Positions 1-8,985 of a stretch of DNA of 64,000 nt are shown here, one piece after another; within the stretch, counting starts at the first letter, position 1; the number at the start of each line of letters is the position of its first letter. Origin of the DNA: JANQIO01 sp038746745 (GTDB lineage: Bacteria; Pseudomonadota; Gammaproteobacteria; Pseudomonadales; Halieaceae). The notes beneath the pieces were generated by a model that worked only from the letters and a program-made list of their open reading frames with translations, was not told where the DNA came from and did not search any database. Location: contig JBCDKJ010000016.1 in the NCBI GenBank assembly GCA_038746745.1, positions 1 through 64,000 on the forward strand. Reading direction: 5' to 3'. A program made the translations under genes and the position numbers.

Positions 1-585
1 AATTGCTGAGACGGCAATTCCGCCTGCAAATGATCCACGCATCTTTCCCACACCATGCCTGGCACGTCCTACCCCTTTTGTTATTTATTCTGCTATGCGT
101 ATCGAGAGCCGATCCCTCACTGGGAACTTGGCGCTATGCCTGGAGCCGATATCATCGACACCAAATCTGTACCGTCTTGCAACAAGTCAGACGGCATAGT
201 TTCGATGTGCTCGACAATACGCACTGCAGGAATCACGGACTCTGGCGCCCCCTGAACTGCGGAAACTGGTGCATGGATTTGCACAGCTCTTGCCCGTCCG
301 GCCAAGAGATTAAGACAATCACCAGATTGCGCTAAGCGCTATAAGTACAAAAAATGTGGTTATCCACTCGTAACTGCTTCTAAATTACGCGATTCCCTAC
401 CATACGCGTCGGAGCTTTAATCGCGACCATAAGCATAACTTTGACCGTAATTCCGACCGTCGTTTTAGAAGCAGAGCCACCGGAGCCATTCTTTTGACGA
501 CCGCCTGTCTCGTCTCTGCGAATATCTGGGCTGTTGTCTGTCCGAACTCCGATAACGCAGCAGAGTTTAATCGCAATCCGAAGGG

Positions 586-594
586 TTATCCACA
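586..594 (+). promoter_or_regulatory. DnaA box, perfect match
   Basis: TTATCCACA matches the consensus exactly. It flanks the left edge of the AT-rich stretch. Confidence 0.7.
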
Positions 595-693
595 CCCTTA
601 AAAAATATGCAAAAATAGAAATTCAGCATTAAAATCAGTGTTTTATAGACTTATTAAGTCTGTCAACCCCGTAAAATAAAAATATTTTTTAAT

Positions 694-713
694 TGTGGAT
701 AACTTGTGGTTAA
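694..713 (-). promoter_or_regulatory. Pair of DnaA boxes, reverse orientation
   Basis: TGTGGATAA (694-702) is the exact complement of the consensus box, and TGTGGTTAA (705-713) differs by one base. They close the right side of the AT-rich stretch and face the box at 586. Confidence 0.65.
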
Positions 714-980
714 AGTGTGTCATGTCTAGGGACAATCTGTTCGCGCACACAGAAACTGTTGCTCTTTCAGGGACTTAAAAACACTGCCCGGTACCTTCTC
801 GTCGATAATGGATCAGCTATCTGCACGTACCGCACGAGTAACCGTTAAGGAGCCTGTCGCCTCGTCAGCCTTGAATCAACCTCTATCAGGTCTCGGCTGC
901 TTAAGCTGATACGGTGAAGTGTAGTTGTATACCCAGCCCAGAGATCATACTGAGCTGTCTCCCTACACAAACTTTTCTGT

Positions 981-1009
981 TTGAAAACAACGACCTGTTT
1001 AACTAGAAT
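981..1009 (+). promoter_or_regulatory. Sigma-70 promoter of rpmH operon
   Basis: A -35 TTGAAA (981-986), a 17-bp spacer and a -10 TAGAAT (1004-1009) lie about 115 bp before rpmH. This is the best promoter in the gap and probably drives rpmH-rnpA-yidD-yidC. Confidence 0.65.
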
Positions 1010-1123
1010 GCACGTCCGTTTTGACAGGTAGATGCGCGCACGTTGTTGCGCTTTCCAACTACTCTACCCAAGCACATAGAACCCAAGCATACAGATTGTT
1101 ATAGATTTCTAGAGACTGTACAC

Positions 1124-1258
1124 ATGAAAAGAACATTTCAGCCCAGCGTACTCAAGCGCAAGCGGACCCACGGCTTTCGTTCGCGCATGGCAACAAAGAG
1201 CGGACGCCACGTTATAAACCGTCGTCGCGCCAAAGGCCGCAAACGCCTCGCAGCCTGA
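1124..1258 (+). CDS. rpmH: 50S ribosomal protein L34
   Basis: This 44-residue, very basic protein of the large ribosomal subunit starts MKRTFQPSVLKRKRTHGF and ends with the usual RRRAKGRKRLAA pattern. Both ends match the family over its full normal length. A longer in-frame reading from 1043 exists, but the family start is the ATG at 1124. It is the first gene of a tight run with rnpA, whose ATG overlaps the rpmH stop codon (TGATG), so the two are probably translationally coupled. L34 binds 23S rRNA. Confidence 0.97.
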   Translation: MKRTFQPSVLKRKRTHGFRSRMATKSGRHVINRRRAKGRKRLAA

Positions 1259-1617
1259 TGCTTGCTATGGGTAGCCAGGACTTCCCGCGGGACGCCAGGC
1301 TACTCACCAGCGGCGATTACCGCAGGGTATTCACTGATCCAGACCAGAAAGCATCCCACCGTTACATTTTACTGCTCGCGGCAAATAATACGTTGGGGCA
1401 TTCGCGGGTAGGAATCATCGCGGCTAAAAAGCACATCAAGCTTGCCGTCAGTCGAAACCACTTTAAACGCATCGTCCGGGAGACCTTCCGACAACTGGAT
1501 TCTCGCCAGGAGAGCATGGACGTGGTTGTCCTCGCGAGACAAGGGGCAGATCGTTTGGACAACACCACTCTGTCGTCTATATTGCGCCAACAATGGCGGA
1601 AGCTAATCGAGTCATGA
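1258..1617 (+). CDS. rnpA: Ribonuclease P protein component
   Basis: The product is the 119-residue protein subunit of RNase P, which helps the catalytic RNA trim 5' leaders from pre-tRNA. The family signature is visible around residues 61-75 (KLAVSRNHFKRIVRE), the RNR-type helix that contacts RNA; here it reads S-R-N rather than the more common R-N-R. The start at 1258 overlaps the rpmH stop; an ATG three codons later (1267) is an equally plausible start. The last bases overlap yidD. Order and spacing match other gammaproteobacteria. Confidence 0.95.
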   Translation: MLAMGSQDFPRDARLLTSGDYRRVFTDPDQKASHRYILLLAANNTLGHSRVGIIAAKKHIKLAVSRNHFKRIVRETFRQLDSRQESMDVVVLARQGADRLDNTTLSSILRQQWRKLIES

Positions 1618-1922
1618 ACCAGCCTGCCAAATACTCAAACCCTATCCTCAGCAAAGACTACGATCGGCAGTACGTTGACAAGCCTGGATTGATGGCGCGC
1701 ATCTTACTGCTGTTAATCCGCTGTTATCAGCTGGTACTCAGCCCCTGGATTGGTAGCCAGTGCCGATTCTTTCCTACATGCTCCTGTTATGCCCACGAGG
1801 CGATCAATACCCACGGCGCTGCTCGCGGCAGCCTGTTGACTGTAATGCGCTTAAGCAAATGCCACCCCTGGCACGCCGGCGGCGTTGATCTCGTACCCCC
1901 TGCCTCAGAAGACCTGCTGTGA
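1614..1922 (+). CDS. yidD: Membrane protein insertion efficiency factor YidD
   Basis: YidD is a small membrane-associated protein that aids insertion of inner-membrane proteins alongside YidC. The conserved core is present from the residues LLLLIRCYQLVLSPWIG through CRFFPTCSCYAHEAI to CHPWHAGG, with the family's cysteines. The ATG at 1614 overlaps the rnpA stop (ATGA) and has GGCGGAAG upstream, giving 102 residues. A second ATG at 1692 would give 76 residues, closer to the usual family length, so the first 26 residues may not be real. yidC follows at once, the normal arrangement. Confidence 0.9.
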   Translation: MNQPAKYSNPILSKDYDRQYVDKPGLMARILLLLIRCYQLVLSPWIGSQCRFFPTCSCYAHEAINTHGAARGSLLTVMRLSKCHPWHAGGVDLVPPASEDLL

Positions 1923-1924
1923 CC

Positions 1925-3628
1925 ATGGATGTAACCCGCTCCCTACTGATTGGCACTATTGCTATTCTCGGTTTCATGTTGCTGACCGAGTGGGTTAACT
2001 TCAGGCAAGAGCGGCTGCCACCACCGGTCGCACCGACCAGCACAATCGCCGCATTTCCGACGACTCCTGAAACCACTACTACGGATGTCCCTGGCGCAGA
2101 AGCGGATGCACTGAGCCAGCAAACTGCGTTTGAAGATGTACCCGTTGCAGAACCTCCGGCACAGTCTGCAAACCCTGTGGTTACGACGAGCCGCTCTATA
2201 TCAGTGAATACCGATGTTTTGAGTGTACGCATTGACCTTCTTGGCGGCGATATCACGGAAGTCGCGTTAAAAGACTACCCGGCGCGACTTGACCAGCCTG
2301 AGCTCCCTTTTCTGCTGCTGGAAGATAATGATCGGCGCACTTACGTGGCGCAGAGTGGACTTATCGGGCCAGACGGCATCGATAAAAGCGGCAGGGCTTT
2401 GTACCGCAGCAGTCAGCTGCAGTACGCACTGGGTAGCGAAGACACGCTGACCGTTGACCTGATAGCGGCAACAGATCCGCAATACATCGTTACTAAGCGT
2501 TTTATATTTAATCGAGGCGACTACCTTATCCGCGTGCAGTACGAGGTGGAGAATCGCTCCGATAAGCGCTGGCAAGCCAACCTGTTCGGACAGATCAAGC
2601 GAGACAGTACACAGGACCCCTCCTCTGAGTTAGCCAGCGGTATGGGCATGGTGCCCTTCCTCGGCTCAGCCACAACACTGCCGGACAAGCGCTTTGCCAA
2701 GTTTGATTTCGAAGACATGGCGGAAGAGCCGCTCAGTCAAAAAATTGCCGGCGGCTGGATTGCGATGATCCAGCACTATTTCCTGAGCGCCTGGATCCCC
2801 GACCCCAGCCTCACCCATAACTACAGTACGCGAGTTACCTCTGCAGGATTCAACATCGCAGGTTTTGTGTCGCCAGCTATCACTGTTGATCCTGGCAGCT
2901 CTGGCTCCGTTCAAGCCAGCTTCTACGCTGGACCCAAGGACCAATATCGGCTGGAAGACATATCTGAACACTTGAAGCTGAGCGTAGACTACGGGTGGCT
3001 GTGGTGGATCGCCCAGCCTCTATTTTGGTTGCTGATCAAAATCTACGCCTTCGTTGGCAATTGGGGTGTGGCTATTATTCTGCTTACCGTGTTGATCAAA
3101 GCAGCGTTCTTTCAGCTATCAGCTACCAGTTACCGCTCGATGGCGAAAATGCGAGCCGTTGGCCCGAAGATACAAGCGCTGCGCGAGCGCTACCCGGACG
3201 ATAAGCAAAAGCAGTCCACAGAGATGATGAACCTCTATCGCAAAGAGAAGATCAACCCCCTTAGCGGTTGCTTGCCTATTCTCGTTCAAATGCCGGTTTT
3301 TATCGCTCTGTACTGGGTTCTAATGGAGAGCGTCGAGCTGCGCCAGGCACCGTTTTATGGATGGATAGACGACTTGTCGGTGATGGACCCTTTCTTCATC
3401 CTGCCGCTGATTATGGGCGCCAGCATGTGGTTCCAGCAAAAACTGGCACCGCCGCCACCCGATCCCATGCAAGCCAAGTTGATGCAATGGATGCCAATCA
3501 TTTTCACCGGCTTTTTCCTTTGGTTTCCCGCTGGACTGGTGTTGTATTGGGTCACTAACAACCTGCTATCGATTGCGCAGCAGTGGTTTATCACACGGCA
3601 GATTGAGCAAGCTGCCAGCACCCACTAA
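1925..3628 (+). CDS. yidC: Membrane protein insertase YidC/Oxa1
   Basis: YidC inserts and folds inner-membrane proteins, alone or with SecYEG; ATP synthase subunit c is a classical client, and that operon lies 8 kb away. The ATG at 1925 gives MDVTRSLLIG, the usual N-terminal membrane anchor. A Pro/Thr-rich linker and a large periplasmic P1 domain follow (about residues 90-345). The C-terminal five-helix core (about 360-560) includes NPLSGCLPILVQMPVFIALY and FPAGLVLYWVTNN. At 567 residues it is full length. A GTG at 1919 is less likely because ATG matches homologues. It is coupled to yidD. Confidence 0.96.
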   Translation: MDVTRSLLIGTIAILGFMLLTEWVNFRQERLPPPVAPTSTIAAFPTTPETTTTDVPGAEADALSQQTAFEDVPVAEPPAQSANPVVTTSRSISVNTDVLSVRIDLLGGDITEVALKDYPARLDQPELPFLLLEDNDRRTYVAQSGLIGPDGIDKSGRALYRSSQLQYALGSEDTLTVDLIAATDPQYIVTKRFIFNRGDYLIRVQYEVENRSDKRWQANLFGQIKRDSTQDPSSELASGMGMVPFLGSATTLPDKRFAKFDFEDMAEEPLSQKIAGGWIAMIQHYFLSAWIPDPSLTHNYSTRVTSAGFNIAGFVSPAITVDPGSSGSVQASFYAGPKDQYRLEDISEHLKLSVDYGWLWWIAQPLFWLLIKIYAFVGNWGVAIILLTVLIKAAFFQLSATSYRSMAKMRAVGPKIQALRERYPDDKQKQSTEMMNLYRKEKINPLSGCLPILVQMPVFIALYWVLMESVELRQAPFYGWIDDLSVMDPFFILPLIMGASMWFQQKLAPPPPDPMQAKLMQWMPIIFTGFFLWFPAGLVLYWVTNNLLSIAQQWFITRQIEQAASTH

Positions 3629-3634
3629 GCGCTC

Positions 3635-4996
3635 GTGCTGACCGGCGTTCCTGGCGACACCATTGTTGCAGTCGGCACAGCCCCCGGCATGGGGGGAATT
3701 GGCATAGTCCGTGTTTCCGGCCCCAACGCTAAAGCCATTGGGCTCTCAATAACCAGAAAGTCTCTACAGCCCCGCTGTGCAGAGTCTGCTGTCTTTAGAG
3801 ACGCAGATGGTGACGCGCTGGATAGCGGTATCGCTCTTTTCTTTCCTGCGCCGGCGTCATTCACAGGCGAAGATATACTGGAAATCCAGGGCCATGGTGG
3901 GCCAGCCGTGCTGGATCTGCTGCTGCGGGAGTGTCTTAGGCTGGGCGCGAGGCTCGCAAACGCCGGAGAGTTCAGTCAAAGAGCCTTTTTGAACGAAAAA
4001 CTCGATCTAACGCAGGCAGAGGCTATTGCCGACCTTGTTCAAGCTACCACCGAAGCTGGCGTGCGCAGCGCAAACCGATCCCTGCAGGGAGAATTCTCAA
4101 AGCGGGTCAATGCTCTGGCTGAAGAGATCGTCAAGCTACGTGTCTATGTAGAAGCTGCTATCGATTTTCCCGACGAAGAAATTGACTTCTTGGAAGACGG
4201 TGAAGTCGCCCAAAAATTGGCCAACATTACAGCTGCCCTGCAAGCTGTGTTAAAAACCGCTCGCCAGGGCCGGTTGCTTCGAGACGGTATTAAGCTAGTC
4301 ATAGCAGGCCGCCCCAACGCCGGGAAATCCAGCCTGTTAAACGCTCTTAGCGGCGAAGACACAGCGATCGTAACATCTGTAGAAGGTACGACTCGCGATG
4401 TGCTGCGAGAACATATTCAACTGGACGGCATACCATTACACATTGCTGACACAGCAGGACTTCACGACAGTGATGACCCGGTTGAACAAGAAGGCATGCT
4501 GCGCGCATGGCGAGAGTTTGAAACCGCTGACCGCGTATTACTGGTTATAGATATCAGCCACCCAACGGCCGCCGATCAACAAGAGGCACTACTATCTGAG
4601 CTGCGTGAGAAGCACGAGCGACTTCCCATCACCATAGTTCACAATAAATGCGATATCTCAGGATCTACACCCGGTGTTCTCGAAAAAGATGGAATAACAA
4701 CAGTGACGTTATCCGCCACAACACGGAACGGGCTTGAAGCATTAGCGCATCATCTAAAAAATTCGCTTGGGTATGACGCGTCAGAAAACCACGGCTTTAG
4801 TGCGCGGCGACGGCACATCAATGCACTGGAACGCGCTAGCAACTTGCTGGTTAATGCCAGCATTCAACTCGGTGCCGGCGAACTTCTGGCCGAAGACTTA
4901 CGGCAAGCCCACCAGATACTGGGAGAGATTACCGGTGCTATGAGCGCGGACGACTTACTGGGAGAAATTTTCTCTAGCTTCTGTATCGGCAAATAG
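3635..4996 (+). CDS. mnmE: tRNA uridine-5-carboxymethylaminomethyl modification GTPase MnmE
   Basis: With MnmG it makes the cmnm5 modification of wobble uridine (U34) in several tRNAs. The N-terminal tetrahydrofolate-binding domain begins DTIVAVGTAPGMGGIG. The inserted G domain has G1 GRPNAGKS (residues 225-232), GTTRD (251-255), DTAGLHD and NKCD. The protein ends in the invariant C-terminal CIGK, whose cysteine is needed for activity. At 453 residues it is full length. The start is a GTG at 3635, six bases after yidC. mnmG, usually elsewhere, lies only 590 bp downstream across an AT-rich gap. Confidence 0.96.
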   Translation: MLTGVPGDTIVAVGTAPGMGGIGIVRVSGPNAKAIGLSITRKSLQPRCAESAVFRDADGDALDSGIALFFPAPASFTGEDILEIQGHGGPAVLDLLLRECLRLGARLANAGEFSQRAFLNEKLDLTQAEAIADLVQATTEAGVRSANRSLQGEFSKRVNALAEEIVKLRVYVEAAIDFPDEEIDFLEDGEVAQKLANITAALQAVLKTARQGRLLRDGIKLVIAGRPNAGKSSLLNALSGEDTAIVTSVEGTTRDVLREHIQLDGIPLHIADTAGLHDSDDPVEQEGMLRAWREFETADRVLLVIDISHPTAADQQEALLSELREKHERLPITIVHNKCDISGSTPGVLEKDGITTVTLSATTRNGLEALAHHLKNSLGYDASENHGFSARRRHINALERASNLLVNASIQLGAGELLAEDLRQAHQILGEITGAMSADDLLGEIFSSFCIGK

Positions 4997-5585
4997 TTTA
5001 AGCCAGAAATCTTGGTAGGTAATCTCGCAACTCAGCTGAAACCCTTGCTATGGAATCTCACCAGATCTTACCTACTCAGATATTACCCAGATCGATAACA
5101 GATGTTCTTCACAGCTATCTGAAGCTTACCCACAAGATATGCGCAGCTTGTTTGCATTAAACGGCAAGTGATGAAGAGATTTGAGCACACGCTGTGCAGC
5201 CTGTTAACGGTATTGGGATAAACAGAGAATAATCCAGGCAGTCCGCTCTACAGCCACCCCGATCGGCAAAGAAGGCTGAACCTATACACGGCTTATCTGC
5301 AGCAGATGACCTTACCGCACAGCGCTTTTCCGCAGCCTTATGCTTTACGCAAGCATCTGAGAAATAAAAGAATTATTTGGATATCCACGAAAACACGCGG
5401 CTCTATTAATTACAGTATTAAATTATCTATCTACTATTTATATATCTATTGAATACATATAGACATTAGAGCAATCCCTGTGAAAATGCTGTCGCCTACA
5501 GTGATCGATTTTTGATCGCACCAGGCAGACTCTTTATAATCGCGGGCCCTCCACGAGACGTGAGCTATAGGACTCATCGCCAACA
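4997..5585. other. AT-rich intergenic region before mnmG, origin-like
   Basis: No gene is seen in this 589-bp gap. It holds a long dyad (GTAGGTAA at 5015-5022 and TTACCTAC at 5068-5075), a one-mismatch DnaA box TTACCCACA at 5126-5134, and other weak TTAYCNNCA-like words. A long AT-rich tract covers about 5361-5465, and at least five GATC sites are present. In enteric bacteria oriC lies next to mnmG (gidA), so this may be an active, ancestral or relic origin element. The last 75 bp carry the mnmG promoter. Confidence 0.45.
5512..5540 (+). promoter_or_regulatory. Sigma-70 promoter of mnmG operon
   Basis: TTGATC (5512-5517), a 17-bp spacer and a perfect -10 TATAAT (5535-5540) lie 45 bp before the mnmG ATG. 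Confidence 0.75.
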
Positions 5586-7481
5586 ATGACCGCCAGAACA
5601 AAACAAGCTGACTACGATGTCATTGTTATCGGCGGTGGCCACGCGGGTACTGAAGCCAGCCTCGCGGCCGCCCGTATGGGCTGTAGAACGCTGTTACTGA
5701 CCCATAGCATCGATACGCTTGGCCAGATGTCCTGCAATCCAGCGATTGGAGGTATTGGTAAAAGCCACCTGGTCAAAGAAATTGATGCGCTGGGTGGCGC
5801 GATGGCTGAAGCGACCGATCAAGCGGGGATTCAGTTCCGCGTGTTGAATTCTCGTAAGGGTCCCGCCGTGAGGGCGACCCGAGCCCAGGCAGATCGCGTG
5901 TTGTACCGGACTGCGATCCGGCGAATTCTTGAACGGCAGGAAAATCTTTGGATTTTTCAGCAAGCGGTGGACGACCTGGTGCTTGAAGGCGGACGAGCTG
6001 TGGGTGTTCGCACACAGATGGGCCTGGAGTTTCGGGCGCACTGTACTGTGTTGACCACCGGTACCTTTTTGGGTGGCAAGATTCATATTGGTCTCGACAG
6101 CCACGCCGGCGGTCGAGCAGGAGATCCACCTTCTAATGCGTTGGCACAGCGACTTCGAGAACTGCCATTTCGCGTAGAGCGCCTAAAGACTGGAACCCCA
6201 CCACGTATTGATGCTCAGTCCGTGAACTTCTCCGTGATGCAGGAGCAGTGGGGCGACGAACCGCGGCCGGTAATGTCGTTTCTGGGTAACGCGGCATCAC
6301 ACCCTGAACAGCGCTGCTGCTGGATTACTCATACCAATGAGCGAACCCACGACATAATTCGTGGCGCGCTGAATCAATCGCCAATGTTTACTGGCCAGAT
6401 TGAAGGCACGGGTCCTAGGTACTGCCCCTCTGTTGAAGACAAGATATATCGCTTCGCTGATAAAACGTCACACCAGATATTTGTTGAGCCGGAGGGCTTG
6501 TCCTGCAACGAACTCTATCCGAATGGCATCTCTACCAGCTTGCCTTATGAGACGCAGTTACGGATGGTGCACTCTATTGAGGGATTCGAAAGCGCGCATA
6601 TCACACGCCCTGGATATGCGATCGAATACGATTTCTTTGACCCGCGAGACCTCCACTATTCCCTTGAAACCAGAGCGGTACAGGGGCTGTTTTTTGCCGG
6701 TCAAATTAATGGTACGACGGGCTATGAAGAGGCGGCCGCCCAGGGCTTGTTGGCGGGTCTGAACGCTGCACGAACTGTGCGCAATGAAGACACCTGGTGC
6801 CCGCGACGTGATGAAGCTTATATTGGTGTCCTGATTGATGACCTCATCACATTGGGAACCATGGAGCCTTATCGGATGTTTACCTCAAGGGCGGAATACC
6901 GCCTGCTGCTTCGCGAAGACAACGCGGATCTGCGGTTAACTGAGCATGGTCGTAATCTCGGGCTGGTCGATGACCGACGTTGGCAGTACTTTTCAGAAAA
7001 GCGCGATGCGATTGAACGTGAACGGGAGCGGCTACAACGCACCATCGTGCATCCTAACACCGAGTCTGCCAATGCATTGGCGCCGGTGTTGAAGAAGCCG
7101 CTTACCCGAGAGTATTCAGCCCTGGAGCTTCTGCGTCGTCCCGAAGTCAGCTATGACGATATTGCTGATGTGCTGCCTACTAAGGGCCTTGTGCCCGGCG
7201 TGACCCAGCAAGTAGAGATACAAGCGAAGTACGCTGGTTATATCGACAGACAGCAGGAGGAAATCGCTCGACTCCGTAAACACGAGTCCACACCGCTACC
7301 TGCCGACTTAGAGTATGCCAATATCGAAGGCCTATCGAATGAGTTAAAGCAAAAACTGGCTGAGGTCAGACCGGAAACCCTTGCTAGGGCGTCCAGGATA
7401 CCTGGCGTAACACCGGCCGCTCTCTCACTGTTGCTGATTTATCTGAAAAAGCACGGTGTGGCACAGCGCCAGATTGCCTGA
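5586..7481 (+). CDS. mnmG: tRNA uridine-5-carboxymethylaminomethyl modification enzyme MnmG
   Basis: This FAD- and NADH-dependent partner of MnmE acts in cmnm5U34 synthesis. The Rossmann dinucleotide motif is near the N-terminus (VIVIGGGHAGTEAS, about residues 11-24). It is followed by the conserved CNPAIGGIGKSHLVKEIDALGG stretch, here split over residues 50-71, and by a helical C-terminal domain that contacts MnmE. At 631 residues it matches the family. It has its own strong promoter and heads a run mnmG-rsmG-parA-parB with gaps of five bases or overlaps. Confidence 0.97.
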   Translation: MTARTKQADYDVIVIGGGHAGTEASLAAARMGCRTLLLTHSIDTLGQMSCNPAIGGIGKSHLVKEIDALGGAMAEATDQAGIQFRVLNSRKGPAVRATRAQADRVLYRTAIRRILERQENLWIFQQAVDDLVLEGGRAVGVRTQMGLEFRAHCTVLTTGTFLGGKIHIGLDSHAGGRAGDPPSNALAQRLRELPFRVERLKTGTPPRIDAQSVNFSVMQEQWGDEPRPVMSFLGNAASHPEQRCCWITHTNERTHDIIRGALNQSPMFTGQIEGTGPRYCPSVEDKIYRFADKTSHQIFVEPEGLSCNELYPNGISTSLPYETQLRMVHSIEGFESAHITRPGYAIEYDFFDPRDLHYSLETRAVQGLFFAGQINGTTGYEEAAAQGLLAGLNAARTVRNEDTWCPRRDEAYIGVLIDDLITLGTMEPYRMFTSRAEYRLLLREDNADLRLTEHGRNLGLVDDRRWQYFSEKRDAIERERERLQRTIVHPNTESANALAPVLKKPLTREYSALELLRRPEVSYDDIADVLPTKGLVPGVTQQVEIQAKYAGYIDRQQEEIARLRKHESTPLPADLEYANIEGLSNELKQKLAEVRPETLARASRIPGVTPAALSLLLIYLKKHGVAQRQIA

Positions 7482-7486
7482 CTGCA

Positions 7487-8146
7487 ATGACCGCAGGTGA
7501 TGCTGCCATCCACCGCCTGGCAGCGGGCCTGGAGCTGTTGCAGTTGGAAGTGTCCTCTAGCGCACTCCAGCAATTGTCGCTCTATCTTGATCTGCTGCAA
7601 CGCTGGAATAGCGCCTATAACCTGACAGCGGTGCGTGACCCATTGGCCATGGTCGACAGGCACTTATTGGACAGCGCGGCCATCCTGCCATTCATTAAGA
7701 CCGATGCGCGTAAAGCAATTGACGTAGGCACCGGTGCTGGACTGCCAGGCGTTCCGCTCGCCATTCTGAAACCTGAGCTAACCGTCGATCTGCTGGATAG
7801 CAATTCGAAGAAAACGCGATTCCTGTTTCAGGTGAAAACAGCTCTGGGCTTGGATAACATAGCTGCCCGTCACGCGCGAGCGGAGGACTGGTCGCCCGAT
7901 TATCAGTACGATCTTGTAGTCTCCCGGGCGTTCGCTGCGCTGTCAGACATGGTGCGCAGCTGTAGCCATCTCTGTTCGCCCGGCGGTCGATTGCTGGCCA
8001 TGAAGGGCCTGATTCAAGCGACAGAACTAGAGGCCATAGCAGACACCGCCATGCTGGAGGAAATACATCCGCTTGTCGTTCCTGGTCTATCAGAAGAGCG
8101 GCACCTGGTGGTGCTGGCACCTGCGGGGAGTCCATTGGCACCGTGA
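7487..8146 (+). CDS. rsmG: 16S rRNA (guanine-527-N7)-methyltransferase RsmG
   Basis: RsmG uses S-adenosylmethionine to methylate N7 of G527 in 16S rRNA; its loss gives low-level streptomycin resistance in several bacteria. The SAM-binding motif I is DVGTGAGLPGVPLAI (about residues 79-93), and the family's VSRAFAAL segment follows. At 219 residues it is of normal length. The ATG sits five bases after the mnmG stop, and its TGA overlaps the GTG of parA. The order mnmG-rsmG-parA-parB is classical. Confidence 0.96.
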   Translation: MTAGDAAIHRLAAGLELLQLEVSSSALQQLSLYLDLLQRWNSAYNLTAVRDPLAMVDRHLLDSAAILPFIKTDARKAIDVGTGAGLPGVPLAILKPELTVDLLDSNSKKTRFLFQVKTALGLDNIAARHARAEDWSPDYQYDLVVSRAFAALSDMVRSCSHLCSPGGRLLAMKGLIQATELEAIADTAMLEEIHPLVVPGLSEERHLVVLAPAGSPLAP

Positions 8147-8985
8147 CGCGAATTTACGCTATAGCTAATCAAAAAGGCGGCGTAGGGAAGACTACCAGCT
8201 GTGTGAATCTGGCTGCATCTTTGTCTGCTATGCGACAGCGCGTGTTGCTAGTAGACCTGGACCCACAGGGAAATGCCACGATGGGAAGTGGCGTCGATAA
8301 GTATGCGCTTGAGAGATCGATATATGATGTGATGGTCGATGCGGTGGTTGATAGCTCGTCGCTGACCGGGGTACTTCATAAAGCGGGCGATAGGGATTAT
8401 CACGTTCTGCCTGCGAACAGTGATCTTACTGCAGCGGAAGTTGAGCTGATCAATGCGCCTCAGCGCGAAGCGCGATTGCGCAATGCGCTGGAGTCGATTC
8501 GCGACGACTACGATTACATTCTTATTGATTGTCCGCCATCACTAAACATGTTGACGCTTAATGGGCTGGTCGCTGCCGATGGCGTCCTCATTCCCATGCA
8601 ATGCGAATACTATGCACTTGAAGGCCTGACTGCGCTGATAGATACGATCTCCAGAGTTGCTGCATCTGTCAATCCAGGGCTGGAGGTCGTCGGTTTGTTG
8701 CGCACCATGTACGACCCGCGCAATAGCCTCACCAACGAAGTGTCTGCGCAGTTGAAAACACATTTTGCTGAGAAGCTGTATCGCACCGTCATACCGCGTA
8801 ATGTACGGTTGGCGGAGGCGCCCAGTTTCGGGCAGGCCGCTTTGCATTACGACCCTCGTTCCCGTGGTGCGCAGGCCTATCTAGCTTTAGCAGGGGAAAT
8901 TATTCGACGAGAAACAGGAGAGCTTCCAGCGGCGGCGGCAACGGTCGGCGCAATGCTGGCAGACAGCTTCACGGAGCAAGATTAG
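8143..8985 (+). CDS. parA: Chromosome partitioning ATPase ParA/Soj
   Basis: This deviant-Walker ATPase segregates replicated origins together with ParB. The Walker A motif is KGGVGKTT (residues 11-18) with the signature lysine, Walker B is DYILIDCPPS, and DLDPQGNATMG follows strand 2. At 280 residues it is somewhat longer than chromosomal Soj, because of an alanine-rich tail. The GTG start overlaps the rsmG stop (GTGA). parB follows with no gap. No good parS consensus was found by eye in the window. Confidence 0.96.
   Translation: MTRIYAIANQKGGVGKTTSCVNLAASLSAMRQRVLLVDLDPQGNATMGSGVDKYALERSIYDVMVDAVVDSSSLTGVLHKAGDRDYHVLPANSDLTAAEVELINAPQREARLRNALESIRDDYDYILIDCPPSLNMLTLNGLVAADGVLIPMQCEYYALEGLTALIDTISRVAASVNPGLEVVGLLRTMYDPRNSLTNEVSAQLKTHFAEKLYRTVIPRNVRLAEAPSFGQAALHYDPRSRGAQAYLALAGEIIRRETGELPAAAATVGAMLADSFTEQD

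Larger units (their letters stand above)
1..1123. other. Non-coding region upstream of rpmH, candidate oriC
   Basis: No convincing gene is seen here; the few short reading frames look random. A perfect DnaA box TTATCCACA lies at 586-594. A reverse-orientation box TGTGGATAA is at 694-702, followed by a near match TGTGGTTAA at 705-713. Overlapping near matches sit at 355-368. Between the perfect boxes, 595-693 is strongly AT-rich, as expected of an unwinding element, and contains a 15-bp dyad AGACTTA-T-TAAGTCT at 647-661. In pseudomonads and relatives oriC lies between dnaA and rpmH. dnaA would be expected to the left, but it is not in the window, so the call is by position and motif only. Confidence 0.6.

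Noticed and set aside
3..335. Possible small proteins at the left edge
   Set aside because: Overlapping short frames on both strands, odd composition, no ribosome site and no known family; the stretch lies in the origin-like non-coding region.
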